Below are positions 8,915-17,611 of a DNA stretch of 64,000 nt, piece by piece. Source of the stretch: CAIQPS01 sp963783835 (GTDB lineage: Bacteria > Actinomycetota > Thermoleophilia > RBG-16-64-13); assembly GCA_963783835.1 (NCBI GenBank), contig CAWAOX010000002.1:46264-110263 (forward strand). The letters run 5' to 3'. The number at the start of each line of letters is the position of its first letter. The stretch's first letter is position 1. The notes under the pieces are model-generated. The model was not told where the DNA came from. It worked only from the letters and a program-made list of their open reading frames with translations, and made no database searches. A program made the position numbers and the translations under genes.

Positions 8915-9634
8915 CTACTCGTTCTCGATGTACTCCAGCGCCATGTGGCGTATGAGCTCGGCGTTCTGGCTGCAGCGGTCGGCGATCGACTCGAGGCGCT
9001 CAAGGATGGCCTTCAGCTGATGGAAGGTCTTGTAGTCCGTGTCCCACTCGAACATCTCGCGGTACAGCTCGGCGAAGATATCGTCGGCCCGGCTCTCGAT
9101 CTTGTCCACCACGGCGGCCAACTGTATCGCCTCGCGCAGGTCGCTCCCCAGGGCAAAGACCGCGTCCTGAAGACCCACCACAGCATCCACATCGGTCTGA
9201 GCCAATTGGACGAGTTGCTCGTTCATTCGAGGCGGCAGGGTGAAGCATCGCATCCCGATCCTGTCGGCCGCGCCGGCAGCCAAGTTGGCGATGCTGTCCA
9301 TCGAGCCTACCAGGCGGGCCAGGTCGGCCCTGTTCATCGGGAACACGCCACCGAGAGAAAGCCGGTCCAGGATCTGCTCTTTGGTGTCGTCCGCTGCGCT
9401 CTCGAGAGCATCCATTTCGCGGGCGGACGCCTCGAGTTCCTCGTACTGATCGCAGGCGAAACGTTCCACGACATCCTGCAGCTTCCTGACGATGATGACG
9501 ACCTGGTCGCTGAACTGGGCGATGCGCTCGATCACCTGCTCTTCGCGCTCTTTGCCCATGGCGTCGATGGCACCCTCGAGCGTGGTCTCTCCGCCCATCG
9601 AACGCCGAATGAACTTGAGTCTCGATTTCGCCAT
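8915..9634 (-). CDS. DUF47 (PhoU-like) phosphate transport accessory protein
   Basis: The 239-residue, almost all-helical protein matches DUF47 / TIGR00153, a PhoU-related family found beside PiT transporters. Repeated helices with DALESAADDTKEQILDRL and VDKIESRADDIFAELYREMF carry the acidic metal-binding pattern of PhoU-like bundles. It starts 9 bases after the transporter stop, so the two are translated from one message. It probably controls or stabilises the transporter at the membrane. Confidence 0.9.
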   Translation of the reverse strand: MAKSRLKFIRRSMGGETTLEGAIDAMGKEREEQVIERIAQFSDQVVIIVRKLQDVVERFACDQYEELEASAREMDALESAADDTKEQILDRLSLGGVFPMNRADLARLVGSMDSIANLAAGAADRIGMRCFTLPPRMNEQLVQLAQTDVDAVVGLQDAVFALGSDLREAIQLAAVVDKIESRADDIFAELYREMFEWDTDYKTFHQLKAILERLESIADRCSQNAELIRHMALEYIENE

Positions 9635-9643
9635 GGCTGCCTC

Positions 9644-10666
9644 TCAGAAGACCAGGTTCAGGATGTAATACCAAATCGCCGCCGCTATGGCGCAAAACGG
9701 CAGGGTCACCAACCAGGCCAGCATGATAGCACGGAAGACTTTCCAGCTTACCCCGCCTAGCTTGCTCGCCAAGCCTGTACCGGTGACCGCCGAAGTGACG
9801 ATGTGAGTGGTGGAGACCGGAAGTCCAAACACGGAGGCGAGCTGAATGATAGTCGCCCCTCCGCCCTCCGCGCTGAACCCGTTGATCGGATGAAGTTTCG
9901 TGATCTTCTCACCCAATGTGCGGATCAACCGGAATGACTTAACCGACAGGAACGTGCCGATGGCCATCGCCGCGGCGCAACTGAGGATAACCCAGAGAGG
10001 GAACCCGTTTTGCTCCACATACTTCTCGACACTCTGACTCTGTTGAGCCGCCAAGAAGATCACGATGATGCCCATGACCTTGGTGGCGTCGTTGGATCCG
10101 TGGCTGAAGGAGACCCAGCTGGAGGAGACGATCTGCATGCGCTTGTAGAAGCGGTCGGCGCGGGCCATGTCCCAACGGACCATGGCAAAGAAGAGCCGGC
10201 TCACTCGCATGAAGATATAGCCGGTGATTATGCCCAGGAAGGGTGAAATGAAGAGCGCCGCAAACACCAACACCAGCTTCTGCCAGATGATGCCGGACGG
10301 GCCGAGCGCGGCGAGACCCGCGCCTACCAGACCACCGACAAGCGCGTGAGAGGAGCTGACAGGCAACGCCCACCACCAAGTGAGGACTTCCCAGACTATG
10401 GCCCCGAGCAGCGCAGCAAGGACCAAGTGGGCGCTGGCGTCGCCGGCCTCTATGATGCCGCCGATGGTCTTTGCGACCGCGACGCCCATGACGAGCGGGC
10501 CGATGAAGTTGAAGATCGCCGAAAGGCCGATGGCGATGCGAGGTTTGAGAGCCCCGGTGTAGATGACGGTCGATACGGCGTTGCAGCCGTCGTGGAAGCC
10601 GTTCATCATGTCGAAAATGAGAGCGACAGTCACCACCGCAATGAGTTCGATGGTGGCAGTGCTCAA
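9644..10666 (-). CDS. pit: PiT-family inorganic phosphate transporter
   Basis: The 340-residue protein has about ten hydrophobic segments and both PiT signature repeats: FDMMNGFHDGCNAVSTVI near the N-terminus and SFSHGSNDATKVMG in the middle. PiT proteins import phosphate, usually as a metal-phosphate complex, by ion symport. The downstream DUF47 gene is the usual partner. Length is slightly short, as in compact bacterial members. Confidence 0.93.
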   Translation of the reverse strand: MSTATIELIAVVTVALIFDMMNGFHDGCNAVSTVIYTGALKPRIAIGLSAIFNFIGPLVMGVAVAKTIGGIIEAGDASAHLVLAALLGAIVWEVLTWWWALPVSSSHALVGGLVGAGLAALGPSGIIWQKLVLVFAALFISPFLGIITGYIFMRVSRLFFAMVRWDMARADRFYKRMQIVSSSWVSFSHGSNDATKVMGIIVIFLAAQQSQSVEKYVEQNGFPLWVILSCAAAMAIGTFLSVKSFRLIRTLGEKITKLHPINGFSAEGGGATIIQLASVFGLPVSTTHIVTSAVTGTGLASKLGGVSWKVFRAIMLAWLVTLPFCAIAAAIWYYILNLVF

Positions 10667-10791
10667 GACTTCACGTACCCCTCTCTCTCAGTGGAAGACG
10701 CCGCGTGCCCTTCGTCGGCTCCATGATAAACGAACCCCCGGTCAGCCACAACCGGATTGGGCAGCGCTTGGGAATGGGCAGAAGAACGAGC

Positions 10792-10823
10792 GGGGGCGCG
10801 CCCGCCGAAGCGGGCGCGCCCCC
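10792..10823 (-). terminator. intrinsic terminator after the lipoprotein gene
   Basis: A perfect 14-base-pair stem (10792-10805 with 10810-10823) closes a CGAA loop. Minus-strand transcription continues into a T-rich GCTCGTTCTTC stretch. It lies 24 bases after the lipoprotein stop. Confidence 0.8.
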
Positions 10824-10846
10824 AATACTCCTGGCGGGAGATCCTC

Positions 10847-11287
10847 TTAGGTGGTCGGCGTGACCAGGGCCTTGATCTGGGCCAGGCCCGCCGTCAGGGG
10901 CCCGATCTTGGTCATGAGCACGCCCGCGGCGTCCATCAACGTGGCCGAATCGGGGAGCGCAGTCACTGCGCTGTCGAGGTCCGTCCACGCTTTCTCCGTC
11001 GCGGACACGTCCGCCCCTTTTATCTTCTTGGCGTTATCGATGACCGCTTGCACGTCAGCCTTCAACGAGTCCCGGGTCGCCTTGATACCCGCCACGGTGA
11101 GAGCGCCGCTGGTGCCCTTCGCCGTCAAGTCCGCTATCGCCGTATCGATCTTTGCGAGACCCGCCACCACTGCCACTTTCGCGGCCGCGTCCGAGCTCGT
11201 GCTGTCGCCGCCGCAGCCCGCAACAGCCACGGCTGCGAGCGCTAGGACCACAACCAAACCGAGAAGCACTATCTTTCTTCCTCTCAC
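10847..11287 (-). CDS. putative lipoprotein, helical, unknown function
   Basis: The GTG at 11287 is preferred because AAGGAGG lies 4 bases upstream; an ATG at 11305 would place that ribosome-binding site inside the coding region. The first 20 residues are a signal peptide ending in an AVAVAGC lipobox, so the mature protein should be lipid-anchored outside the membrane. The remainder (about 120 residues) is Ala/Thr/Lys-rich and predicted helical, with no recognisable catalytic motif and no family I can name. It has its own terminator, so it is probably monocistronic. Confidence 0.75.
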   Translation of the reverse strand: MRGRKIVLLGLVVVLALAAVAVAGCGGDSTSSDAAAKVAVVAGLAKIDTAIADLTAKGTSGALTVAGIKATRDSLKADVQAVIDNAKKIKGADVSATEKAWTDLDSAVTALPDSATLMDAAGVLMTKIGPLTAGLAQIKALVTPTT

Positions 11288-11476
11288 CGATCCTCCTTCA
11301 TTCATCCGCCCACACCAGGGCGATTCCGCTCCAGCGTCACTGGACCTTGCTGCACTTTAGCACGGGCTCGATTCTATCGGCTCCATCTCGCCCAAAATGA
11401 ACGGCAAGTGTTCGGAAGGAACCATGCCAAGCGAAAACCCTGCCGCGCTCACCTCCGGGGATGATAACTTTCTTGT

Positions 11477-12385
11477 ATGAAAAGGTTTGTCCTGTTCCTC
11501 GATCTGGCGCGCGGCAAGTCCGCCCTGTTTTCCGTCAGCGAGCCCGTCCTGGGGGCCATGTTGGCGACTGGGACCATCCCCTCGCTGAGAGTCTGTCTGC
11601 TCGGGCTCCTCGCCGCCCTGGCGGGGTACTTCTGCGTGTATTCCCTCAACGACCTGCTCGACCTGAGGGCCGACCGTGAAGAGATCAGGGTGTCATCGCC
11701 CGATCCCCTGGCCTGGAAGCCGGAAGTAGCCCACATGGACGTCATGACCCTCCGCCACCCCGTGGCCGCCGGAGCGCTGCCCCTGTGGGCGGCATGGACC
11801 TGGGTCGCGGTGATGGGTCTCATCGGGTTGGCGGCCGCGTATATGCTCCGGCCCCTGTGCGCCTGGTTGTTCCTGGGCTGCGCCGCGTTGGAGATCATCT
11901 ACTGCAGCCTGCGCAGGCAGACCTGGCTCAAAGTCATACCGGCCGCCACGATGGTCGCGGTCGGCGGTCTGGCCGGCTGGTTCGCGGTGGGAGAGGCCAA
12001 CTGGGGAGCCCTGGCTTTCTTCTTCCTGCTCTTCGGCTGGGAAGCGGGGCGGAACCTCACGAACGACCTGGCCGACGTGATCCACGACCGGCTCGTCGGC
12101 ATCACCACGCTCGCCAGCACGCACGGAGCGGAGGTGGCGGCCAAGGTGATCCTGGTGGACGGCGTGGCGATGGTCGTCATCGCCCTTGCTCAGCCCACTT
12201 CCTGGATCGTGCGGGGCTTGCTGGCTGTGGTGGCGCTCCTCACGATGACGATCCCGTCCTTCGTGCTCAGCAAGAACCCAGACGAGCCTTCGGCGCAACG
12301 CTACTTCAACCGGCTGACGTTCTTCCCGCCCCTCGCCGCGGCCTGCACGATCGTGGTGGCGATCGTGACCTATTTCGCCGGATAA
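11477..12385 (+). CDS. UbiA-family prenyltransferase
   Basis: The 302-residue membrane protein has about eight hydrophobic segments and both Asp-rich motifs of the UbiA superfamily: NDLLDLRADREE (about residues 58-69) and NLTNDLADVIHDR (about residues 193-205). These bind the Mg-diphosphate of the prenyl donor. The aromatic or lipid acceptor (for example a quinone or heme precursor) cannot be read from the sequence, and no quinone or heme biosynthesis gene is beside it. It appears monocistronic and is followed by a hairpin terminator. Confidence 0.88.
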   Translation: MKRFVLFLDLARGKSALFSVSEPVLGAMLATGTIPSLRVCLLGLLAALAGYFCVYSLNDLLDLRADREEIRVSSPDPLAWKPEVAHMDVMTLRHPVAAGALPLWAAWTWVAVMGLIGLAAAYMLRPLCAWLFLGCAALEIIYCSLRRQTWLKVIPAATMVAVGGLAGWFAVGEANWGALAFFFLLFGWEAGRNLTNDLADVIHDRLVGITTLASTHGAEVAAKVILVDGVAMVVIALAQPTSWIVRGLLAVVALLTMTIPSFVLSKNPDEPSAQRYFNRLTFFPPLAAACTIVVAIVTYFAG

Positions 12386-12398
12386 GTCGGCTGAAAGC

Positions 12399-12421
12399 GC
12401 GGGGCCTCGGCGGAGCCCCGC
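12399..12421. terminator. hairpin between convergent genes
   Basis: GCGGGGC (12399-12405) pairs with GCCCCGC (12415-12421) around a 9-base loop, in the 42-base gap between the UbiA gene and the small Cys-rich gene. Confidence 0.6.
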
Positions 12422-12427
12422 CGCCTC

Positions 12428-12676
12428 TCAGGCGTGCCCGCCGCCCTGGTCGTGGCCGGTGCTCAACGGGAGGACCTTCCTCTTCCCGCAGCGGGTGCAC
12501 TCCACCTCGACAGCGTATTGAGTGTTGCGCATGGCACCCGGCCGATCGAGGTCCTGCGGGATGGCCTGCCATTGGTGCAGTCCGACGCGGCAGGGGAAGG
12601 GCTTGGTCCACACCTCATCGCTCATGAGGCCGCTCGCTTTCTCCACCAAAGCTCGACAAGGCCCACACCCCACCAT
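12428..12676 (-). CDS. small Cys-rich (zinc-ribbon-like) protein, unknown function
   Basis: The 82-residue frame holds CGPC near the start and a pair FPCRVGLHQW ... VECTRCGKRKVL. The spacing of the last three cysteines suggests a small zinc ribbon, as in short phage-type or housekeeping metal-binding proteins. I cannot name the family. The start is uncertain: ATG at 12676 includes the CGPC motif, while ATG at 12625 would drop it. A terminator lies just upstream, so transcription probably starts within this short gap or reads through from the dehydrogenase gene. Confidence 0.55.
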   Translation of the reverse strand: MVGCGPCRALVEKASGLMSDEVWTKPFPCRVGLHQWQAIPQDLDRPGAMRNTQYAVEVECTRCGKRKVLPLSTGHDQGGGHA

Positions 12677-12693
12677 CCTACACCCGAAGGAAA

Positions 12694-12722
12694 GCCGGGC
12701 CCCGCTAGATGCGGGGCCCGGC
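12694..12722 (-). terminator. intrinsic terminator of the aminotransferase/dehydrogenase operon
   Basis: A perfect 12-base-pair stem (12694-12705 with 12711-12722) closes a TAGAT loop. On the minus strand it is followed by TTTCC. It lies about 60 bases after the dehydrogenase stop. Confidence 0.75.
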
Positions 12723-12782
12723 CGGTGGTGCATATGAGGGCCGCGCGGCTCGATGACCACGGCGGCAGGACTGTCCCGGTGT

Positions 12783-14267
12783 CTACCGGTTGGTCGTGCC
12801 CTCCCAGGTATCGACCTTCTTCTGCTTCTTCTCCGCCTCGGTGAACCAGCGCGACGTGACGACTTTCGTCTCGGTGAAGAAGCGGATGCCGTCCAGACCG
12901 AACACGTGGCTCTCGCCGAAGAACGAATCCTTGTGGCCGGCAAAGGGGAAGAAGCTGACCGGCACCGGGATACCCACGTTGACACCGACCATGCCGGCGT
13001 TCGTACGGCGGGCGAACTCGCGGGCGTAGTAGCCGCTCTCGGTGAAGATGCAGGAGCCGTTGGCGAAGCGGCTGGCGTTCATGATGGTGATGCCCTCTTC
13101 GAAGTCCTCGACCCGCTTGATGGCAAGCACGGGGCCGAAGATCTCGTCACGGCCGACGGTCATGTCCTCGGTGACGTTGTCGAAGATCGTGGGGCCGACG
13201 AAGAAGCCCTTCTCATAGTCGGGCACCACAAGACCGCGGCCGTCGAGGACCAGATCCGCGCCTTCTTCGACACCCTTGTCGATCCAGCCCTTGATGAAGG
13301 CCTGGTGCTCGGCGCTGACGACCGGACCGAGCTCGGTCTTGGGATCGTAGGAGCAGCCGACGATGCGCTGCTCGGCGAACTTCTTCATGTAGCCGATGAA
13401 CTCGTCGGCGACGCTGTTCTCCACCACGCAGACAGGCAGGGCCATGCAGCGCATGCCCGCGCACCCGAAGGTGGAGTTGATGATGCCGGCGGCGGCACGC
13501 TGAAGTGAGGCGTCGGCGAGCACCAAGCCGTGGTTCTTGGCCTCGGTCTGGGCCTGCACGCGCTTGCCGTGGGCAGCGGCGACTGAGTAGACATGCCTGC
13601 CGACGTCGGTCGAGCCGACGAAGCTGACGCCCCGAACCAGAGGATGGGTCAAAAGGAGCTCGGCCTCTTTGCGGCTGCAGGTCACCACGTTGACGACGCC
13701 CTTGGGCAGCCCGGCTTCCTGCAGCAGCTCGAGCAGGCGGATGGACGAGGTCGGCACCATGCTGGCGGCCTTGAGCACGAAGGTGTTCCCGGTGACGATG
13801 CACAGGGGGATCATCCAGCCCCAGGGGATCATGGCCGGGAAGTTGAAGGGGGCGATGCCCGCAAAGACGCCGAGCGGCTCGCGGTAGCTCACAGTGTCGT
13901 GCCCGGTGGACACGTTCATGAGCGACTCGCCCTTGGCGATCATGGGCGCGGCGACGCCGACTTCGCAGCCTTCGATGATCTTGACGATCTCGCCCCGGGC
14001 TTCGTCGAGGTTCTTACCCACCTCACGCGAACAGATGTAGGCGAGCTCCTCAATGTTGTCCTCGAGCAGCTGCTTCCACTTGAAGAGCACCTGGGTGCGC
14101 TTCTGAAGGGGCAGCGCAGACCAGGTCTGATACGCCTCGTGCGCGGTCAGAATGGCGGCCTCGACCTCAGCGGCCGTGCAGCACGGCGCCTGCGCGAAGA
14201 CCTCGCCGGTGCTCGAGTCGGTCACGTCCATGTATTTGTCGGTGCGTCGACTCGCACCACTCGCCAT
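12783..14267 (-). CDS. mmsA: CoA-acylating (methyl)malonate-semialdehyde dehydrogenase; N-terminus frameshifted
   Basis: The 494-residue frame is an aldehyde dehydrogenase of the MMSDH branch, with APFNFPAMIPWGWMIP, a NAD-site GVSFVGSTDVGRHVY and the catalytic Cys in FGCAGMRCMALP. MMSDH converts malonate or methylmalonate semialdehyde to acetyl- or propionyl-CoA with loss of CO2. The ATG at 14267 gives an atypical first dozen residues. The usual family N-terminus (KTLNYCVNGEWCES) lies directly upstream in another frame, starting at GTG 14292 or 14310, and one extra base near 14243-14250 separates the frames. The true protein probably begins there. It is last in the operon, after the aminotransferase that would make its substrate. 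Confidence 0.9.
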   Translation of the reverse strand: MASGASRRTDKYMDVTDSSTGEVFAQAPCCTAAEVEAAILTAHEAYQTWSALPLQKRTQVLFKWKQLLEDNIEELAYICSREVGKNLDEARGEIVKIIEGCEVGVAAPMIAKGESLMNVSTGHDTVSYREPLGVFAGIAPFNFPAMIPWGWMIPLCIVTGNTFVLKAASMVPTSSIRLLELLQEAGLPKGVVNVVTCSRKEAELLLTHPLVRGVSFVGSTDVGRHVYSVAAAHGKRVQAQTEAKNHGLVLADASLQRAAAGIINSTFGCAGMRCMALPVCVVENSVADEFIGYMKKFAEQRIVGCSYDPKTELGPVVSAEHQAFIKGWIDKGVEEGADLVLDGRGLVVPDYEKGFFVGPTIFDNVTEDMTVGRDEIFGPVLAIKRVEDFEEGITIMNASRFANGSCIFTESGYYAREFARRTNAGMVGVNVGIPVPVSFFPFAGHKDSFFGESHVFGLDGIRFFTETKVVTSRWFTEAEKKQKKVDTWEGTTNR

Positions 14268-14361
14268 TCACACAGTAGTTCAGGGTTTTCACATCCGCCA
14301 CGTCTATCACACTGCCCTTTCTTATGGTGGGACTAGGTAATTTTATATGGTTGCAGCAACT

Positions 14362-15684
14362 TTAGGCTCCCTGTCCCATGAAAATCTGACCTAGAGCCTC
14401 ATCTATTATGTCGAGACCGTATTGCAGCTCCTCCCTGGTGATCACGAGCGGCGGAGCAACGAAGAAGACATTGAAGCGCGAGAACGTATAGAGGTGCTTG
14501 CTTCGCAAGTAGGCGGCCAGCCTGCCCATCTCCGGGGAAGTGCCTCCGTACGGAGCGAGCGGCTCTTTCGTGGCCTTGTCCTTGACCAGTTCTACCATGC
14601 TGAACAGCCCGATATACCGGACGTCGCCGACGCAGGGATGCGCCGCCTTCATCGCCTCCAGACGCTCGGCCAGGTAGGCGCCCTGCTTCTTGACGTTCTC
14701 GAAGATGTTCTCCTCTTCGTAGACGTTCATGCAGGCGATGCCCGCCGCGCAGCAGACCGGATGCCCCGCCCCGGTGAGCCCGGTCCAGAGCATGTGGTCC
14801 TCCATGAAATCGGCGATCCTCTTGTTGACGATCACGGCGCCGAGGGGCATCAGGCTGCTGGTTATCCCCTTGGCGCAGGTGACCATGTCGGGCTTGATCC
14901 CGTAGTGCTGGGTGGCGAGCCACGTGCCGGTGCGGCCGAAGCCGGCCATGACCTCGTCGTCGATCAGCAGGATGTCGTACTTATCGAGGAGCGCCCGGAC
15001 TTTGGGCCAGTAGTCGTCCGGCGGCACCAGCAGGCCGTTGGTGCCGGTGATGCCCTCGGCGAGCATGGCGGCGATGTTCTGCGGGCCTTCCATCTGGATG
15101 ACTTCCTCGATGTGGCTCACGCACTCCCGGCCGCAGGTGTCGACGGTGCCGCCGAAGGGGCAGCGATAGCAGTAGGGGTCGAAGACCCGCACTATGCCCG
15201 GCACTCCGGGCTCTGCCGGCCAGCGTCGGAAATCGCCCGACGCGCTCATGGAGCCCATCGTGTCGCCGTGGTAGGAACGGTACCGGGTGATGATCTTGTT
15301 GCGGCCGGTGACCAAGCGCGCGATCTTCATGGCGCTCTCGTTGGCCTCGGTGCCGGAAAGGCAGTAGAAGGACTTGGCCAGGCCGGTCACTTGGGCCAGC
15401 TTCTTGCCGAGCTCGACCTTGGGCGTCGTCACCATCGTCGGACCCGCGTAGCAGAGTTCGTCCACCTGGCGCTTGATGGCCTCCAGGACCTTGGGGTGCT
15501 GATGGCCCACGTTGACGTTCATGATCTGCGAGCAGAAATCGATCCACTTGTTGCCGTCGCCGTCCCAGAACCAGACGCCCTTGGCCTTGGTCATGTGGAT
15601 GGGCTGGACCGTCCCTTGGACCGACCACGGGAAGAGCGTGTAGTCGCGGGCGTCCTGTACTACCTGCGCGGATGTGATGCCCAT
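14362..15684 (-). CDS. class III (omega) aminotransferase, PLP-dependent
   Basis: The 440-residue protein is a subgroup II/class III aminotransferase, with YCLSGTEANESAMKIAR, an LLIDDEVMAGFGRTG motif carrying the PLP-binding Asp, and the Schiff-base Lys in TCAKGITSS. Members use omega-amino acids such as beta-alanine, taurine or GABA, usually with pyruvate as acceptor. The downstream MMSDH fits beta-alanine (to malonate semialdehyde, then acetyl-CoA) best, although taurine-pyruvate aminotransferases are close relatives. The upstream amino acid ABC transporter and PucR regulator support a catabolic role. Substrate is inference. Confidence 0.88.
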   Translation of the reverse strand: MGITSAQVVQDARDYTLFPWSVQGTVQPIHMTKAKGVWFWDGDGNKWIDFCSQIMNVNVGHQHPKVLEAIKRQVDELCYAGPTMVTTPKVELGKKLAQVTGLAKSFYCLSGTEANESAMKIARLVTGRNKIITRYRSYHGDTMGSMSASGDFRRWPAEPGVPGIVRVFDPYCYRCPFGGTVDTCGRECVSHIEEVIQMEGPQNIAAMLAEGITGTNGLLVPPDDYWPKVRALLDKYDILLIDDEVMAGFGRTGTWLATQHYGIKPDMVTCAKGITSSLMPLGAVIVNKRIADFMEDHMLWTGLTGAGHPVCCAAGIACMNVYEEENIFENVKKQGAYLAERLEAMKAAHPCVGDVRYIGLFSMVELVKDKATKEPLAPYGGTSPEMGRLAAYLRSKHLYTFSRFNVFFVAPPLVITREELQYGLDIIDEALGQIFMGQGA

Positions 15685-15778
15685 GTGTCCTCCCAGTTAG
15701 AATGAGACATGGTAGTCACGCGGATGGGCAAGATTCAACGGACAGAGTGTCAAAAGACCCGCAAGAATCGGTACCGTG

Positions 15779-16510
15779 TCACCCCGACCCCGCGTCGGGA
15801 GCCCGCTTGAGCAACTCGAGCGCGACGATCAATCCCATGCGCCTCCGGGGAGCATCTAGATCGCCAAGAAGCCCGTGCAACTGCTCCAGGCGATAGTAGA
15901 GGCTCTGCCGCCGCACCCCCAGACGGCGTGCCGTCTCGGCCACGTTGAACTGCGAATCGAACAGGGCCTGGAGAGTCGCGAGAAGTGTGCCGCGCGGGCG
16001 GCCGGGCAGACCCAGGATGGGCCCGAGTTGCTCCTCGAGGAACCGCCCGCTTCGACCGGTCTCCACAAGAGCATCGAGCAGACCATCCAACCACTGCTCG
16101 TCACCAGGCGCCGGATGGGGCCGAAGTATCGACTCGTGGGCCTCTCTGGTCAGTTCGGCGAAGCGCACTTCGTGACGGAACACGACCAGGGGGAACTCCA
16201 TCAGCCGGGCGGCGCGCAGCATCTCCTCGGGTACCTCGCGCAGCCACTGCACGAGTTCCAGCACGAGAGCCTGGGCGCCTGCGTCGACCAGCGAGCGCAG
16301 GTAACCCTCCCGCGCTTCGGGAGTCGCGCGCGCCAACTCGAGCCCAGTGCTGACCAGCATCTCCCCACCGGAGAGGAACCGCCAGGCGTCCATCAACTCC
16401 GACACGTGCACCCAGGTGACGGGCTCGTCGAGGCGGGACTGGCCCGAGAGGACTTCCGCGCCGGCAAAGGCCGGGAGCGCGAGGATATCTCGGAGTGAGG
16501 GCAGGCTCAT
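15779..16510 (-). CDS. PucR-family transcriptional regulator, short form
   Basis: The 243-residue protein has an N-terminal PucR sensor domain (about 1-125, beginning SLRDILALPAFAGAEVLSG) and a C-terminal PucR-type helix-turn-helix (FNVAETARRLGVRRQSLYYR). The GGDEF-like domain usually found between them is largely missing, so the protein is about half the common length. PucR regulators are activators of purine or amino acid catabolism responding to a pathway metabolite. It lies inside the operon, after the transporter genes and before the aminotransferase, so it probably controls this operon. Confidence 0.85.
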   Translation of the reverse strand: MSLPSLRDILALPAFAGAEVLSGQSRLDEPVTWVHVSELMDAWRFLSGGEMLVSTGLELARATPEAREGYLRSLVDAGAQALVLELVQWLREVPEEMLRAARLMEFPLVVFRHEVRFAELTREAHESILRPHPAPGDEQWLDGLLDALVETGRSGRFLEEQLGPILGLPGRPRGTLLATLQALFDSQFNVAETARRLGVRRQSLYYRLEQLHGLLGDLDAPRRRMGLIVALELLKRAPDAGSG

Positions 16511-16519
16511 GGCGCCGCA

Positions 16520-17611
16520 CTAGTCCGCGGGCGGCTCTTCTGGCGGCCCCAGTCCGCCGGCGGTCAACCGGCCCGGCTCCTCCGCCGACTGCCTCGGAGA
16601 CTCCTCCAAGAAGCACACGGTCTCGAGGCACAGCCGGCGTCGCACCGGGAAGAGATCTATGGGCCAGCGCCGCACGATGCTGCCCCAGACACCACGCTGG
16701 GCGAAGACGACCACACCCGCCGCCAACACCCCGATCAGGATCAGATACCAGGTGCCGTAGCCCGCGAGCAATTGCTGGAGGGTGAAGAAGATCACGGCTC
16801 CCACGATGGGGCCCTCGATCGTGCCGAGGCCACCGATGACCACGGCGAAGATCATCAGGGCGCTCCACTGGAGACTGAAGGCCGCCTCGGGCTGGGCGCG
16901 GAGCAGGTTGAGGTAGATGACGGCACCCGTCATACCCGTCCCGAACGCCGCGATGATGTAGACCCAGAGTTTTGACCGGAACACATTGACGCCCAGGCCC
17001 CGGGCTCCGGTCTCATCGTCTCTGATGGCGGTGAGCGCCAGCCCACGCCTGGACCGCAGGAGCAGGTAGACAAGGACGACGGAGCCGATGGCCACTCCCA
17101 GCGCCCACCAATAGACGACCGCCTCCCGTGTGGCGCGCTCGATCTTACCCGCGCTGTTGATGCTGACGCCCGACCCCCCTCCCAGCCAGGAGATCTGGGT
17201 GATGAGCAGCCGGTAGACTTCGGCGATGACCCAGGTGCCGACCGCGAAGTAGCCGCCGCGCAGACGAAAAGCCAGTCCGGCGGTGGGCACCGAGAAGGCG
17301 GCCGCGACGAGGCCCGCGATAGGCACGCAGAGGAACGGATTGATACCGAACTTCTCAGCGAACACCCAGAGCGTGTACGCCCCGATGCCGATGTAGGCCT
17401 GCTGTCCCACGGAGACGAGCCCCGCGTAACCGGCGAGCAGGTTCCACATCTGGGCGAGAGCCACCAGGGTCAGGAAGGTGACCGACTGCTTCATGACGGC
17501 CGAGGAGCCCCAGGCCGGGACGGTGGCCGCGGCGATGACGACGACCGCCGCCACCGGAAGAGCGATCCGGCTGGTGCGCGTGTAGCGCTCGACCTTCACG
17601 GGAGCGGCCAT
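16520..17611 (-). CDS. livM: branched-chain-type amino acid ABC transporter permease (LivM-like)
   Basis: The ATG at 17611 overlaps the LivH stop by one base (TGATG), so the two are translationally coupled. The protein has about ten membrane segments and family motifs such as NLLAGYAGLVSVGQQAYIG, and the cytoplasmic loop TAIRDDETGARGLGVN that contacts the ATPases. The C-terminal 45 residues are a hydrophilic tail rich in Pro and Glu. It is one of the two permeases of a periplasmic-binding-protein importer. Confidence 0.9.
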   Translation of the reverse strand: MAAPVKVERYTRTSRIALPVAAVVVIAAATVPAWGSSAVMKQSVTFLTLVALAQMWNLLAGYAGLVSVGQQAYIGIGAYTLWVFAEKFGINPFLCVPIAGLVAAAFSVPTAGLAFRLRGGYFAVGTWVIAEVYRLLITQISWLGGGSGVSINSAGKIERATREAVVYWWALGVAIGSVVLVYLLLRSRRGLALTAIRDDETGARGLGVNVFRSKLWVYIIAAFGTGMTGAVIYLNLLRAQPEAAFSLQWSALMIFAVVIGGLGTIEGPIVGAVIFFTLQQLLAGYGTWYLILIGVLAAGVVVFAQRGVWGSIVRRWPIDLFPVRRRLCLETVCFLEESPRQSAEEPGRLTAGGLGPPEEPPAD

